44,375 nucleotides of DNA from an uncultured Pseudomonadota bacterium (GCA_903838125.1 CAILXF010000022.1:1-44375); one strand, 5' to 3'; positions 11,714 to 20,486 are shown, numbered from the stretch's first letter. Numbers and translations: made by a program. The notes: generated by a model not told the origin, from the letters alone.

Positions 11714-11742
11714 TTGACGAAGATCAAGGTGTGATTTTAAAT
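11714..11742 (+). promoter_or_regulatory. Putative sigma-70 promoter overlapping an FNR-like box
   Basis: TTGACG (11714-11719), a 17-base spacer and TTAAAT (11737-11742) make a plausible sigma-70 promoter pointing to the UPF0114 gene. The same -35 region reads TTGAC-GAAG-ATCAA (11714-11727), one base off the FNR/ANR consensus TTGAT-N4-ATCAA. If this promoter is used, a protein bound there would cover the -35 element and probably repress. If transcription starts further downstream (a TATATT lies at 11762-11767), it could activate. Which applies is not decidable from sequence. Confidence 0.45.
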
Positions 11743-11841
11743 ACACTAACAGCCGTTACCATATATTTTTAGCCTGTCATCATTTCTTCACCTAGCGTGC
11801 ATTACAATAAAGCTATTCTATTTATTTACAAAAGAGCCACA

Positions 11842-12357
11842 ATGGAAAACTTTCTTGAAAATATGATTTTTCGCAGTCGCTGGGTATTAGCACCTATGTA
11901 CCTAGGCTTGGTGGGCGGGCTATTTATTCTGCTTATTAAATTTGTTCAGGAGTTCTCTCATATTGTCATCCATATATTAGATACAACAGAACGTGATGCA
12001 GTTTTGTCTTTATTAGCTTTAGTCGATATTACGCTAGTAGCCAATCTGTTAATTATGGTCATATTCAGTGGTTATGAAAATTTTGTGTCTAAAATTGACG
12101 TGGATGACCATGTCGACAAGCCAGATTGGATGGGTAAAGTCGATTACTCTGGCTTAAAGCTAAAGTTGATTGGCTCTATCGTTGCGATTTCAGCTATAGA
12201 CTTGCTAAAAGCATTTATGCACATTTCAACCCCTGGCGTGGAACATCTGAACAACATGCAAATGGCTTGGATGGTAGGCATTCATATCACACTGATTGTT
12301 TCCGGCGTGCTGTTTGCCTTAATGGATAAGATTGCCGAACCAAAGGGTGGCCATTAA
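11842..12357 (+). CDS. UPF0114 (YqhA-like) inner-membrane protein
   Basis: This is a small integral membrane protein of the uncharacterised UPF0114/YqhA family. With the ATG at 11842 it has 171 residues and begins MENFLENMIFRSRWVLAP, matching the family's conserved N-terminus; AAAGAG upstream serves as ribosome-binding site. A GTG at 11797 would add 15 residues with no family support. About four hydrophobic segments are visible, near residues 14-32, 52-70, 110-128 and 138-160. Molecular function is unknown in this family. It is followed after 33 bases by the DUF1345 gene, so the two probably form a transcript. Confidence 0.85.
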   Translation: MENFLENMIFRSRWVLAPMYLGLVGGLFILLIKFVQEFSHIVIHILDTTERDAVLSLLALVDITLVANLLIMVIFSGYENFVSKIDVDDHVDKPDWMGKVDYSGLKLKLIGSIVAISAIDLLKAFMHISTPGVEHLNNMQMAWMVGIHITLIVSGVLFALMDKIAEPKGGH

Positions 12358-12390
12358 TCTAAAGGCGACTTCAAACATCACAGTTTTATC

Positions 12391-13080
12391 ATGTCAAAAA
12401 AATTTGAGCCATCTCCGTTTTTAATTGCCTGCGCGCGCTTAGTGACAGCGCGACTCAGGCTATTTGTCTCCATAGTGATTGGCGTGATTGTTGCGCTCGT
12501 GCTGCCTGAGTCTCTAGCCCTACATACTATTACGCGCATCATTATTGGCTGGAATGTGGGTACTTGGCTATACTTAATATTGGCCGCGCGCATGATGTTC
12601 TGGAGTAGTCATGAAAAAATGCGTAGCCGCGCTATTTTGCATGATGAAGGCAAGTTTTTTGTCTTGGCTATGGTCATCTTTGCCGCTATCGCCTCATTGG
12701 GCGCAATTGTTGCAGAGCTCTCAGTAGTGAAAGACATGCATGGCATGCTACGCTACTTACATATTGCGCTTGCCGTACTCACAATTTTATCGTCATGGGC
12801 ATTTACGCAAGTCATGTTCGCCTTGCATTACGCACATGACTTTTATGTCGCCACCGAACTTGGCGAGAATGGAGGGCTGTCATTTCCTGGCGTTACTACA
12901 CCAGACTACAGCGATTTCCTCTATTTTGCATGTGTGATTGGCACTTCCGGGCAAACTGCAGATGTAAGCTTTACGCGTAGATCAATGCGCAGAACTGGCT
13001 TAGCGCATTGTGTGCTGGCTTTTTTCTTTAACACCACTTTAGTGGCTTTAACTATCAATATTGCTTCAGGCCTTATTTAA
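12391..13080 (+). CDS. DUF1345 family membrane protein
   Basis: This is a predicted polytopic inner-membrane protein of 229 residues with about six hydrophobic segments. Hallmarks of DUF1345 are visible in the C-terminal half: an HYAHDFY segment, [16 protein letters not shown] and an [14 protein letters not shown] helix. The role of the family is not established. The gene ends by overlapping the convergent sensor-kinase gene by four bases, leaving no room for a terminator between them. Confidence 0.85.
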   Translation: MSKKFEPSPFLIACARLVTARLRLFVSIVIGVIVALVLPESLALHTITRIIIGWNVGTWLYLILAARMMFWSSHEKMRSRAILHDEGKFFVLAMVIFAAIASLGAIVAELSVVKDMHGMLRYLHIALAVLTILSSWAFTQVMFALHYAHDFYVATELGENGGLSFPGVTTPDYSDFLYFACVIGTSGQTADVSFTRRSMRRTGLAHCVLAFFFNTTLVALTINIASGLI

Positions 13081-14510
13081 AGGGGCAGACTTAAGCTAGG
13101 CTCCGGCCTGTTAAATAATATCGTAATCTTTAAACCTCCGTCAGGACTGGCTTCAGTTAAAGAAATGCTTGCACCGTGCAATTTGGCAATTTCTTGAACA
13201 ATAGCCAAGCCTAACCCACTTCCTTCCTGCTCAGATCCAACGACACGGTGAAAGCGATCAAAAATCTTATCGCGCTCTGCTACGGGGACACCTGGACCAT
13301 TATCCTCAACGACTAATGCAACACCGTCAGCACTTACGTTAGTCGCCATGGTGACCCGTCCACCTTCCTGCGTATAACGAATCGCATTATCGAGAAGGTT
13401 ATATAACAGCTCCCGCAATCGCTCCTCATTTCCTTTAATCACTACTGGCAATTCGCTTTGCTCAAAACCCAAGTCAATCTGTTTGTGAATGGCGGTAGGA
13501 AGCATCAACAATACAATTTCCTTGGAGATTAAATTAAGATCAATTAATTCCATTTTAATCATTGGCAAAGCCTCCGGCTGACTTCTTGCCAATATCAACA
13601 ACTGATTAATTGTGTGCAATAAACGGTCTAAGCTTTGACGTACTTTAACGAAAATAGATTGCAACACCTCGGGGTCGCTTTCAATTTCAGCGAGCTCAAG
13701 CTGCGCTTGTGCACCTGCAAGTGGCGTGCGCAACTGATGTGCGGCATTAGCAATAAAGTTATTTTGAGCTGAGATTGAATTTTGGAGTTGAAGCATCAAT
13801 TGATTGATCGATCTAGCCACCAAAGCAACCTCTTTAGGAATATTCGGCAAATCAATAGGACTCAAATTTTGCTCTGACCTTGCTAGCACCTCATTCTGCA
13901 GAGAGTTTAATGGTGCCAATCCTTTCTTAACGCCTATTAGAATGATGAAATAGGTCAGCAGTACTAGGAGTAACTGCGGTAAAACCACCCCAATTAATAT
14001 CTTACTAGCCAAGGCATTACGACGATTCATTGTAGTTGCTACCTGCACCGTTAACTGATGCGAGACTGATCCGCTTCTAACCCAGAACGAAGATCGCGCT
14101 ACCCTGTATTGTGTTTGATTAATTTCGGTCAAAAAGAACTCAGGGTTTAATCTGGAGAGCTTGCTTGGCGACACCTGTGAAAGTTGCGGATTACCATTTA
14201 ACAATTTGCCCTGTGCATTGTTGACACTATAAATCACAGTATCCACTTCATCCTTAAGCAAAATTTGACTGAAATTCTCTAACATTTCAAAATCTTTTGC
14301 ATCTAGATTGGTGTGATTTAAGTAAGCAGCTATCTCTTTACTTGAACCGTATAAATCGGCATCCAATTCTTTTTCTAACGCGCCTATCGCTAACCTGTTT
14401 AACAATGTGCTATCAACTAAAATCAATAGCAACATCAATGGCATTAACCAAGTGAGTATTTTTTTACGTAAAGATGGATGTTCGCGCTGCATAATCACAT
14501 TTATATTCAT
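13077..14510 (-). CDS. Two-component sensor histidine kinase (TctE/QseC type)
   Basis: This membrane sensor kinase has 477 residues. A transmembrane segment at about residues 18-40 and another at about 178-203 bracket a periplasmic sensor domain like the 2CSK_N domain of TctE. A HAMP-like linker follows, then the dimerisation domain with phospho-acceptor H258 ([12 protein letters not shown]). The ATPase motifs are N box [13 protein letters not shown]1 [18 protein letters not shown] and G2 GSGLGLAIV. All catalytic motifs are intact. It lies 14 bases after its response regulator. No tricarboxylate transporter genes lie nearby, so a TctE-like citrate-sensing role is not supported by context. Confidence 0.93.
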   Translation of the reverse strand: MNINVIMQREHPSLRKKILTWLMPLMLLLILVDSTLLNRLAIGALEKELDADLYGSSKEIAAYLNHTNLDAKDFEMLENFSQILLKDEVDTVIYSVNNAQGKLLNGNPQLSQVSPSKLSRLNPEFFLTEINQTQYRVARSSFWVRSGSVSHQLTVQVATTMNRRNALASKILIGVVLPQLLLVLLTYFIILIGVKKGLAPLNSLQNEVLARSEQNLSPIDLPNIPKEVALVARSINQLMLQLQNSISAQNNFIANAAHQLRTPLAGAQAQLELAEIESDPEVLQSIFVKVRQSLDRLLHTINQLLILARSQPEALPMIKMELIDLNLISKEIVLLMLPTAIHKQIDLGFEQSELPVVIKGNEERLRELLYNLLDNAIRYTQEGGRVTMATNVSADGVALVVEDNGPGVPVAERDKIFDRFHRVVGSEQEGSGLGLAIVQEIAKLHGASISLTEASPDGGLKITILFNRPEPSLSLPL

Positions 14511-14524
14511 ACTATTTTAATAGC

Positions 14525-15193
14525 CTAATCCAGCTTATCCAACATATAACCCAAGCCACGTACTGTCCGAACTTCAACGCCGACACTCAGTAGTTTTTTG
14601 CGCAATCGATGCATATACACTTCAATTGCATTTTTACCCAAAGTATCATCCCAATCACTGATGTTTTCTATCAAACTTTCCTTACTTACGACTTTACCAA
14701 CACGCAAAAGCAAGCTTTCAAATAAGCTTAATTCACGTGGTGACAAACCAAAAGGTTGATCGCGATAGCTAACAACCCTTTCTTTAAGATGTAGCGTTAG
14801 GGGAGGATATTCGATACTAGAAACTAGCACAGCATGCTCTCGGCGCAACTGCGCACGCAATCTAGCCGCCAATTCAGCCAATTTAATGGGTTTAACTAAA
14901 TAATCATCAGCACCTGCATCTAGGCCGGCAATACGATCATCCAAACCATCTTGAGCAGTTAAGATGATGACTCGCGTACTTTGCTTTCTAAAACGCAAAT
15001 TTCTTAATATGCTTAATCCATCCATACTAGGCAATCCCAAGTCGAGCACCACCACATCATAGACGTCCTCATGCAATGCTGCATCAGCATGATTACCATC
15101 CCTAACCCAATCCACGACATAACCACTGTTTCGCAAATAAACGCTAGTGGCATTGCCAAGTATCGAATCATCCTCTACTAATAAAATACGCAT
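14525..15193 (-). CDS. OmpR-family response regulator (TctD/QseB type)
   Basis: This DNA-binding response regulator has 222 residues. The receiver domain shows the acidic pair E7-D8-D9, phospho-acceptor D51 (VVLDLGLPS), T79 and K101 (DYLVKPIKL). The winged-helix output domain (about residues 125-220) ends with the typical HRLRKKL and VRTVRGLGYML. It is the first gene of the two-gene signalling operon and is divergent from the phosphatase gene. A 7-base direct repeat with 11-base period in the shared intergenic region is a likely binding site. Confidence 0.94.
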   Translation of the reverse strand: MRILLVEDDSILGNATSVYLRNSGYVVDWVRDGNHADAALHEDVYDVVVLDLGLPSMDGLSILRNLRFRKQSTRVIILTAQDGLDDRIAGLDAGADDYLVKPIKLAELAARLRAQLRREHAVLVSSIEYPPLTLHLKERVVSYRDQPFGLSPRELSLFESLLLRVGKVVSKESLIENISDWDDTLGKNAIEVYMHRLRKKLLSVGVEVRTVRGLGYMLDKLD

Positions 15194-15283
15194 GAAAAAT
15201 TAGTTGTTAGGCCAAATAAATGAGTGTATTCATCATAATTCATTGCTAGCTAAAACACACCCAAATTAAATAATGCTTACCCC

Positions 15284-15301
15284 GTAAGTAAATTGTAAGT
15301 A
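15284..15301. promoter_or_regulatory. Direct repeat GTAAGTA-N4-GTAAGTA, likely response-regulator box
   Basis: Two identical heptamers at 15284-15290 and 15295-15301 are separated by AATT, giving an 11-base repeat period. On the other strand the core reads CTTAC-N6-CTTAC. OmpR-family regulators of the PmrA/QseB/TctD kind typically bind head-to-tail half-sites one helical turn apart. The site lies in the 165-base region between the divergent response regulator and phosphatase genes, so it may serve autoregulation, control of the operon at 15359, or both. The binding assignment is inference. Confidence 0.55.
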
Positions 15302-15358
15302 TGTTTAATTATGATGTACTAATGTTAAAGGTACATATCAATAATGTGAAGGAAATAC

Positions 15359-16042
15359 ATGCTTTTTGTAATTGATTTTGATGGCACACTTTCTGTCGGT
15401 GATACTGTTGACGCCATGTTGGAAAGATTTGCTGACGATAGCTGGCAAGACCTTGAGGCAGAGTGGCTAAAGGGTAATATTTCTGCCATCGAATGTATGA
15501 AGCAACAATTAGATTTAGTTAAAGTTGATCAAGTTACGCTCGAAAAGTTTTTCCGCGGCATTCAGTTGGATGCAAGCTTTATCCCATTTCACAAATATAT
15601 CAGTCAATTTTCAAAAGTTGCCATCGTCAGCGACGGCTTGGATCATGCGATAGATGTCGCAACACGGAATGCAGACATACCCAGCATGCCAATTTATGCA
15701 AATAAATTACATTTCAAACCCAACGGCGTCTCAATCAGTTATCCGTTTCGCAACCCAGATTGCAAGGCTGGCAACGGCGTATGTAAATGCAAAATTGCAG
15801 AAGAACTATCTGCTAACGTGGGTGGGCCAGTAATACTAGTGGGTGACGGGAAGTCAGACTATTGCCTAGCTAAGCATGCTGACATTGTATTTGCTAAGGG
15901 CAAACTGATTACACATTGCGAAAAAGAGAATATCCCCTTCCACCGTTTCCAAACTTTTGCCGAAGTGCTTAAGTTAGTTAAACAATGGGATGTAACTAAC
16001 AAATTACCTGTGAGCGCAATACACCAAAACAAAGCGGCTTAA
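15359..16042 (+). CDS. HAD-superfamily phosphatase (MtnX / phosphoserine-phosphatase-like)
   Basis: This is a HAD-IB type phosphohydrolase of 227 residues. Motif I is VIDFDGT with nucleophile D6 and acid/base D8. Motif II is VSDGLD, and motif III/IV is VGDGKSDYCLAKHAD, all intact. A cysteine-bearing segment (DCKAGNGVCKCK), also typical of MtnX-like enzymes, precedes motif IV. GAAGGAAAT before the ATG is a good ribosome-binding site. No methionine-salvage genes are adjacent, so the substrate is probably an intermediate of the cluster that follows, for instance a phosphorylated amino or hydroxy compound. That substrate is inference. Confidence 0.85.
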   Translation: MLFVIDFDGTLSVGDTVDAMLERFADDSWQDLEAEWLKGNISAIECMKQQLDLVKVDQVTLEKFFRGIQLDASFIPFHKYISQFSKVAIVSDGLDHAIDVATRNADIPSMPIYANKLHFKPNGVSISYPFRNPDCKAGNGVCKCKIAEELSANVGGPVILVGDGKSDYCLAKHADIVFAKGKLITHCEKENIPFHRFQTFAEVLKLVKQWDVTNKLPVSAIHQNKAA

Positions 16043-16090
16043 GCTTAAGCCACTCATTATTTAACTTTGAGAAAGAAAGAGCCCAATCTA

Positions 16091-17464
16091 ATGGATGCAA
16101 AAATTATTGAAATTTTAGATAAAAACAACAAGTACTGTTCGCACGGTGACACCGTTAACTATGCTGACCCACCTAAAGTATTTGAGGATTGCGATGGTAG
16201 CTTTTTGTTTGATGAGAATAAAACACCTTATCTTGATTGGCAAATGTGGTATTCAGCAGTCAATTTTGGATATAAAAACAAGCGCTTAAGTGATGTTTTG
16301 CACAAGCAAGTAGACACCTTACCTCAATTAGCCAGCCAATATTTACATAAAGAAAAAGTTGATTTAGCTGAAATAATCTGTAAATACATGGAAGAGAAAT
16401 ACGGCGAAAAAGGCCGCGTTCACTTTAATGTTGGTGGCGCACAAGCAGTTGAAGATTCACTAAAACTTGTGCGTAATCACACTGGAAAAGTTCATCAATT
16501 CGCCTTTATGGGCGGCTACCATGGCCGTACACTAGGCGCATCAGCGATTACTTCTAGCTACCGTTATCGCCGTCGTTTTGGTAACTTTGCTGACCGTGCA
16601 CATTTTGTGCCTTACCCATACTGCTTCCGTTGCCCGTACGATATGAAAGTGGAAACTTGTGACACTTATTGCCACAAAGAATTTGAAAAATTATTTGAAA
16701 CAGAATACCAATCTGTATGGGATACCAAAGCAGAGGAATGTGAATTTGGTGCTTTTTACATTGAGCCTATGCAAGGAACTGGCGGCTACATTATTCCACC
16801 TGATGGTTATATGGAAAAGCTCCAAGCTAGCCTTAAAAAACGTAATGTGTTGTTAGTTGCCGATGAAATTCAAATGGGTGTCTATCGTACTGGTAAGCTA
16901 TGGTCTTGGGAAAATTTTGGCATTGTGCCAGACGTATTTGTTTTCGGTAAAGCCATTACAAACGGTCTAAATCCATTGTCAGGCATTTGGGCTAAAGAAG
17001 AATATATCAACCCAGAAAAATTCCCTCCTGGCACTACGCATTCAACGTTTGCATCTAACCCATTAGGAACAGCAGTTGCGTTAGAAGTCATGAAAATGAC
17101 ACAAGAGGGCAATTTTGGAGCAGAAGTTAATGAACGCGGTGCGTATTTTTTAAAGCAAATTCAAGCATTAAAAACACGCTGGAAAGTTGTTGGTGACGTC
17201 AGCGGTCTTGGTTTAGCTCTACGTATTGAGCTTTGTACCGAAGATGGTTTTACACCAAGCCGTGCGCTAGCGGACAGAATGTTTAATGAAGGATTAAAGG
17301 GCGACATCATGATTGATGGCAAGCAATATGGCTTGGTATTAGACATCGGTGGTTATCAAAAAAATGTGATTACCTTGGCTCCTTCATTATTAATTACTAA
17401 TGAAGAAATTGACCTAGGCATAAAATTGTTTGAAGCCTTACTTAAACGTTGTGGAGCTGCGTAA
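16091..17464 (+). CDS. Class III PLP-dependent aminotransferase
   Basis: This fold-type I aminotransferase has 457 residues from the ATG at 16091, which has an AGAG ribosome-binding site; a TTG at 16067 would add eight residues. The PLP-binding aspartate lies in LLVADEIQMG, and the Schiff-base lysine is K287 in VFGKAITNG. The glycine-rich cofactor region is FNVGGAQAVEDSLKL. Four cysteines (C178, C181, C190, C194) form a CxxC-x8-CxxxC patch that could hold a metal. Class III enzymes use omega-amino acids, diamines or ketones; the substrate here is unknown. It lies 48 bases after the phosphatase, apparently in the same transcript. Family assignment is firm, function is not. Confidence 0.9.
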   Translation: MDAKIIEILDKNNKYCSHGDTVNYADPPKVFEDCDGSFLFDENKTPYLDWQMWYSAVNFGYKNKRLSDVLHKQVDTLPQLASQYLHKEKVDLAEIICKYMEEKYGEKGRVHFNVGGAQAVEDSLKLVRNHTGKVHQFAFMGGYHGRTLGASAITSSYRYRRRFGNFADRAHFVPYPYCFRCPYDMKVETCDTYCHKEFEKLFETEYQSVWDTKAEECEFGAFYIEPMQGTGGYIIPPDGYMEKLQASLKKRNVLLVADEIQMGVYRTGKLWSWENFGIVPDVFVFGKAITNGLNPLSGIWAKEEYINPEKFPPGTTHSTFASNPLGTAVALEVMKMTQEGNFGAEVNERGAYFLKQIQALKTRWKVVGDVSGLGLALRIELCTEDGFTPSRALADRMFNEGLKGDIMIDGKQYGLVLDIGGYQKNVITLAPSLLITNEEIDLGIKLFEALLKRCGAA

Positions 17465-17560
17465 CGCAATTTCACATAAAACAGAATAGTTTGAAAAATT
17501 TATTTCAGCTAATTTGAAAATACGTGCATCAGACATTAAATGCTTTGCAATAATATTTAC

Positions 17561-17587
17561 ATATCCACCATCTTAGATGGTGGGTAT
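17561..17587 (+). other. 12-bp stem hairpin in the leader between aminotransferase and hydrolase genes
   Basis: ATATCCACCATC (17561-17572), loop TTA, then GATGGTGGGTAT (17576-17587) pair over 12 bases with one G-U wobble. No T run follows, so it is a poor intrinsic terminator. It lies in the 174-base gap before the hydrolase. TTGAAA (17514-17519), a 16-base spacer and TTAAAT (17536-17541) form a weak candidate promoter just upstream, which would place the hairpin near the 5' end of a hydrolase-ACP-KAS transcript. It could be an mRNA stabiliser, a processing site or a protein operator. Confidence 0.5.
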
Positions 17588-17638
17588 GGTATCTGTAATT
17601 AAACTTAATCAATAACCATGAAAGTAAACATTTCATAG

Positions 17639-18550
17639 ATGCAAAACAACAAGGTAATTAAATTAGAAACATTCAAGAAGCCAAGTATAGATGCTCTATT
17701 GGGTGAAAATGGCTTTATTGAGCGTAAAGGTAGCGTTGGCGTTCTATTGGTGCATGGATTAACAGGCACCCCGACTGAAATGAAGCAATATGGCAGAGTA
17801 ATTGCACGTCAAGGTTTTACCGTTGCCTGCCCCGAACTAGCAGGACATTGTGCAACCATTGAAGCGCTAACGGCGACTCAGTGGCAGGATTGGTATCAAT
17901 CAATTGAAGATGCCTTTGAGGCACTAAAAGAAGAGTGCGAACATGTATTTGTGTCAGGACTGTCTATGGGTGCATTAATAGCATTGTTGCTTGCAGCTAA
18001 AAAAGGTCATCAAGTAGCCGGTGTTATCCTACTATCCACCACATTCTTTTATGATGGCTGGAATGTACCAAAACTTAAACGCGCCCTATTATTACCATTA
18101 GTGCTCTACACACCCCTAAAATATTTTATGCAGTGGGAAGAAACATCCCCCTATGGTATTAAAGATGAGCGCGTACGGGCTATGGTGCATGCTATTTTAG
18201 AAAATCGCGACCATTTAGCCGCTGACAAAATAGGTTACTTTAAAACACCTGCTCTCGTTGTTTTAGAAAGTGTACGACTTATTAAGGCAGCAAAAAAAGC
18301 TTTGAAAGATGTGGTTTCTCCGACACTTATTGTTCACTCAACCGAAGATGATATGGCCAGTCTTAAAAATGCTTACTACACACAAGCGCATATAGCATCA
18401 AAAACGGTTGAAACTTTTTTTGTAGATGACACTTACCATGTACTGACGCTGGATAAACGTAAGGATGACGTAGCTAAGCGTGCTGCAAAATTTTGTAAAG
18501 AACAAGCAAAAATACTTAATAGCTTTAATAAAATAGCCGTATCTGCCTAG
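17639..18550 (+). CDS. Alpha/beta hydrolase (carboxylesterase / thioesterase candidate)
   Basis: This is a cytoplasmic serine hydrolase of 303 residues resembling carboxylesterases of the Est30 group. The oxyanion region LLVHGLTGTP is at about residues 36-45 and nucleophile S109 sits in VSGLSMGAL. The acid is D237 or D238 in HSTEDDM, and H267 in DTYHVLTLD completes the triad. No signal peptide is visible. Because it directly precedes an acyl carrier protein and a ketosynthase, a thioesterase or lipase role on an acyl intermediate is likely. The ATG has only a weak ribosome-binding site, so the first ~15 residues are uncertain. Confidence 0.85.
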   Translation: MQNNKVIKLETFKKPSIDALLGENGFIERKGSVGVLLVHGLTGTPTEMKQYGRVIARQGFTVACPELAGHCATIEALTATQWQDWYQSIEDAFEALKEECEHVFVSGLSMGALIALLLAAKKGHQVAGVILLSTTFFYDGWNVPKLKRALLLPLVLYTPLKYFMQWEETSPYGIKDERVRAMVHAILENRDHLAADKIGYFKTPALVVLESVRLIKAAKKALKDVVSPTLIVHSTEDDMASLKNAYYTQAHIASKTVETFFVDDTYHVLTLDKRKDDVAKRAAKFCKEQAKILNSFNKIAVSA

Positions 18551-18587
18551 ATTTAAGCCACGACATAACTAACAAGGACCTGAAATA

Positions 18588-18845
18588 ATGACCACCCCAA
18601 CTCTCGATGAAGTCGCGCAAGCTTTAAGTCAAATGGTTGCAGACAAAATGGATATTGATGTCGCTAGTATAAAAGCTGATAGCAGCTTGCAATCACTAGG
18701 CTTAGATTCTCTAGATACCTTTGATTTGATTTTCAGTGCTGAAGACCATTTCAAAATTAAAGTGCCTAATGACCAGATTAAAATTGAAACCCTACATGAT
18801 GTAAGCGTTTTGGTACATAAACTGACGATTGAACAAAACAAATAA
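18588..18845 (+). CDS. Acyl carrier protein
   Basis: This small acidic carrier has 85 residues. The phosphopantetheine attachment site is S41 in the motif LGLDSLDTFD, within the usual four-helix layout. An AAGGA ribosome-binding site precedes the ATG. The stop overlaps the ATG of the ketosynthase gene by one base, which strongly links the two products. It is a dedicated second ACP; a housekeeping acpP would be expected beside fabD/fabG/fabF, which are absent here. Confidence 0.92.
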   Translation: MTTPTLDEVAQALSQMVADKMDIDVASIKADSSLQSLGLDSLDTFDLIFSAEDHFKIKVPNDQIKIETLHDVSVLVHKLTIEQNK

Positions 18846-20095
18846 TGAGCATTATTTTAAATCGTCGCCGTGTTGTGATTACCGGCCTAAGCGTGGTGTC
18901 GCCGTTAGGAAATACGATTGCCGACTTAACTCAGAATATATTTTCTGGCGTATCTGGGATTAAATTACTTGACGCCGATTTCGTTGATAAATTAGATTGC
19001 AAGATCGCGGCACAGGCCCACTTTGACCCCGCAGATCATTTCAGCAAACACACTTACGGCATGCTGGATCGCACTAGTCAGATGGCACTTCAAACTAGTA
19101 TTGAAGCGATTAAAGACGCTAATCTAGAAATCACAGATCAGCTTAAACCGCGCATGGGTGTCTACCTAGGCACTGGCATGGGTGGGGCAAATTCGGTTGA
19201 AGAGGCTTATATAAGACTATACCGCGATAATGCCAGTCGCTTAAAACCGTTTACCGTGCTGATGGGAATGAATAACGCCGCGGCAGCGGCTATTGGGCTT
19301 GAGCATCAGCTCACCGGTCCTAATTTAACCTTTTCCACGGCCTGCTCTTCTTCATCTGTTGCTATAGGAGAGGCCTCAAGGCAAATTCGACACGGCTACG
19401 CTGATGTAATGCTCGCAGGTGGCAGTGAATCGCTACTGACCTTCGGCACCATTAAGGCTTGGGAAGCACTTAGAACATTGGCTGAACAAGATGTCAATGA
19501 CCTCACTAGCTCATGCAAGCCGTTTTCTGCAGATAGAACTGGCATGGTATTGGGTGAAGGTGCCGCGATGATGGTATTAGAGTCTTATGAGCATGCAATT
19601 GCTCGTGGAGCCACTATTTATGCTGAGATTTTAGGATACGGTTCAGCCAGCGATAGTGCACACATTACAAAACCATCAATTGATGGGCAGGCCATCACAA
19701 TACAAACCGCGATTCTGGATGCTGACATTCCATCGGAAGCTATTCAGTATATCAACGCGCATGGTACCGGCACTATGCTTAATGATGTCACTGAAAGCAA
19801 TGCGATTAAAAAAGCATTTGGCGATCATGCATATAACCTGAGCATCAGTTCAACTAAATCTATGCATGGTCATTTGATGGGTGCGACAGGTGCTCTGGAA
19901 GCAATTATTACTACACTGGCTGTGTATAACAACAAATTGCCACCTACGATTAATCTAAGTAATCCAGATCCTGAATGCGATTTAGATTATGTGCCCAATG
20001 TAGCCAAAACTTTGCCTAGACTTAATTATGCAATGTCGAATTCATTTGCCTTTGGTGGTACCGGCGCATCATTAGTATTTAAAAAAATTAATTAA
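18845..20095 (+). CDS. Beta-ketoacyl-ACP synthase (KAS II / FabF-like)
   Basis: This condensing enzyme has 416 residues and performs decarboxylative Claisen condensation of an acyl primer with malonyl-ACP. The C-H-H triad is intact: C167 (TFSTACSSSS), H306 (NAHGTGTML) and H343 (STKSMHGHLMG), with K338 also conserved. The residue before the GH of the last motif is His instead of the common Thr. The gene is coupled to the ACP gene. No ketoreductase, dehydratase or enoyl reductase accompanies it, so it either borrows those of primary fatty-acid synthesis or carries out a single condensation. Confidence 0.92.
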   Translation: MSIILNRRRVVITGLSVVSPLGNTIADLTQNIFSGVSGIKLLDADFVDKLDCKIAAQAHFDPADHFSKHTYGMLDRTSQMALQTSIEAIKDANLEITDQLKPRMGVYLGTGMGGANSVEEAYIRLYRDNASRLKPFTVLMGMNNAAAAAIGLEHQLTGPNLTFSTACSSSSVAIGEASRQIRHGYADVMLAGGSESLLTFGTIKAWEALRTLAEQDVNDLTSSCKPFSADRTGMVLGEGAAMMVLESYEHAIARGATIYAEILGYGSASDSAHITKPSIDGQAITIQTAILDADIPSEAIQYINAHGTGTMLNDVTESNAIKKAFGDHAYNLSISSTKSMHGHLMGATGALEAIITTLAVYNNKLPPTINLSNPDPECDLDYVPNVAKTLPRLNYAMSNSFAFGGTGASLVFKKIN

Positions 20096-20129
20096 TGATG
20101 TTGCTAAAGATTTAATCTAAGACCACCAT

Positions 20130-20486
20130 TTGTCTCAACTCGCCATTTTTGTCTGGTTACTAAATATCATCGTCGATACGTTGGGCCATATGGCGTTTAA
20201 ACGGGCAGCCATTATTGATCATGATAGCGAATGGGACCGTTGGAAGCAGATGCTCAGTTCATGGCCTTTGATGGTCGGCATTTTCTGCTTTGGATTAGAA
20301 TTCGTTTTGTGGCTGATACTGCTATCTATACTGCCGTTATCCATCGGCGTATTGTTAAGCGCGTTTAATACTGTTTCCATTATGATGGCCGGCAGAATAA
20401 TCTTTAAAGAAATGCTAGATCCCTTAAGGCTAGTTGGTATTGGTCTAATCACAATCGGCGTGATGCTAGTAGGAGGTTATGCATGA
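20130..20486 (+). CDS. Half-size (4-TM) EamA/SMR-like membrane protein, first of a pair
   Basis: This is a 118-residue protein of four predicted helices (about residues 4-23, 46-64, 68-88 and 97-116), the size of SMR/ArnE-type subunits. The C-terminal helix pattern (FKEMLDPLRLVGIGLITIGV) is typical of the drug/metabolite transporter superfamily. The start is taken as TTG at 20130, because no in-frame ATG occurs before helix 1 and the first internal Met would delete most of that helix; the ribosome-binding site is weak. It overlaps the next gene by four bases (ATGA). The likely role is one half of a heterodimeric exporter or flippase. Confidence 0.75.
   Translation: MSQLAIFVWLLNIIVDTLGHMAFKRAAIIDHDSEWDRWKQMLSSWPLMVGIFCFGLEFVLWLILLSILPLSIGVLLSAFNTVSIMMAGRIIFKEMLDPLRLVGIGLITIGVMLVGGYA

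Larger units (their letters stand above)
11453..11841. other. 389-base intergenic region between nuoA and the UPF0114 gene
   Basis: This region separates divergent genes and must hold the nuo promoter (leftward) and that of the downstream membrane-protein pair (rightward). No protein with sensible codon use is visible. It contains a perfect 12-base palindrome at 11646-11657 and an FNR-like dyad at 11714-11727, listed separately. It is AT-rich near nuoA. Confidence 0.6.

Noticed and set aside
11797-11841. GTG start for the UPF0114 protein
   Set aside because: The extra 15 residues have no family match, and the ATG at 11842 has a ribosome-binding site and the family's N-terminus.
13077-15193. 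TctDE control of tricarboxylate uptake
   Set aside because: The proteins resemble TctD/TctE, but no tctCBA genes lie in the window; only the family is claimed.
18588-20095. Housekeeping fatty-acid genes acpP-fabF
   Set aside because: fabH, fabD and fabG are absent and the genes are coupled to transporters and PLP enzymes, so these look like accessory copies.
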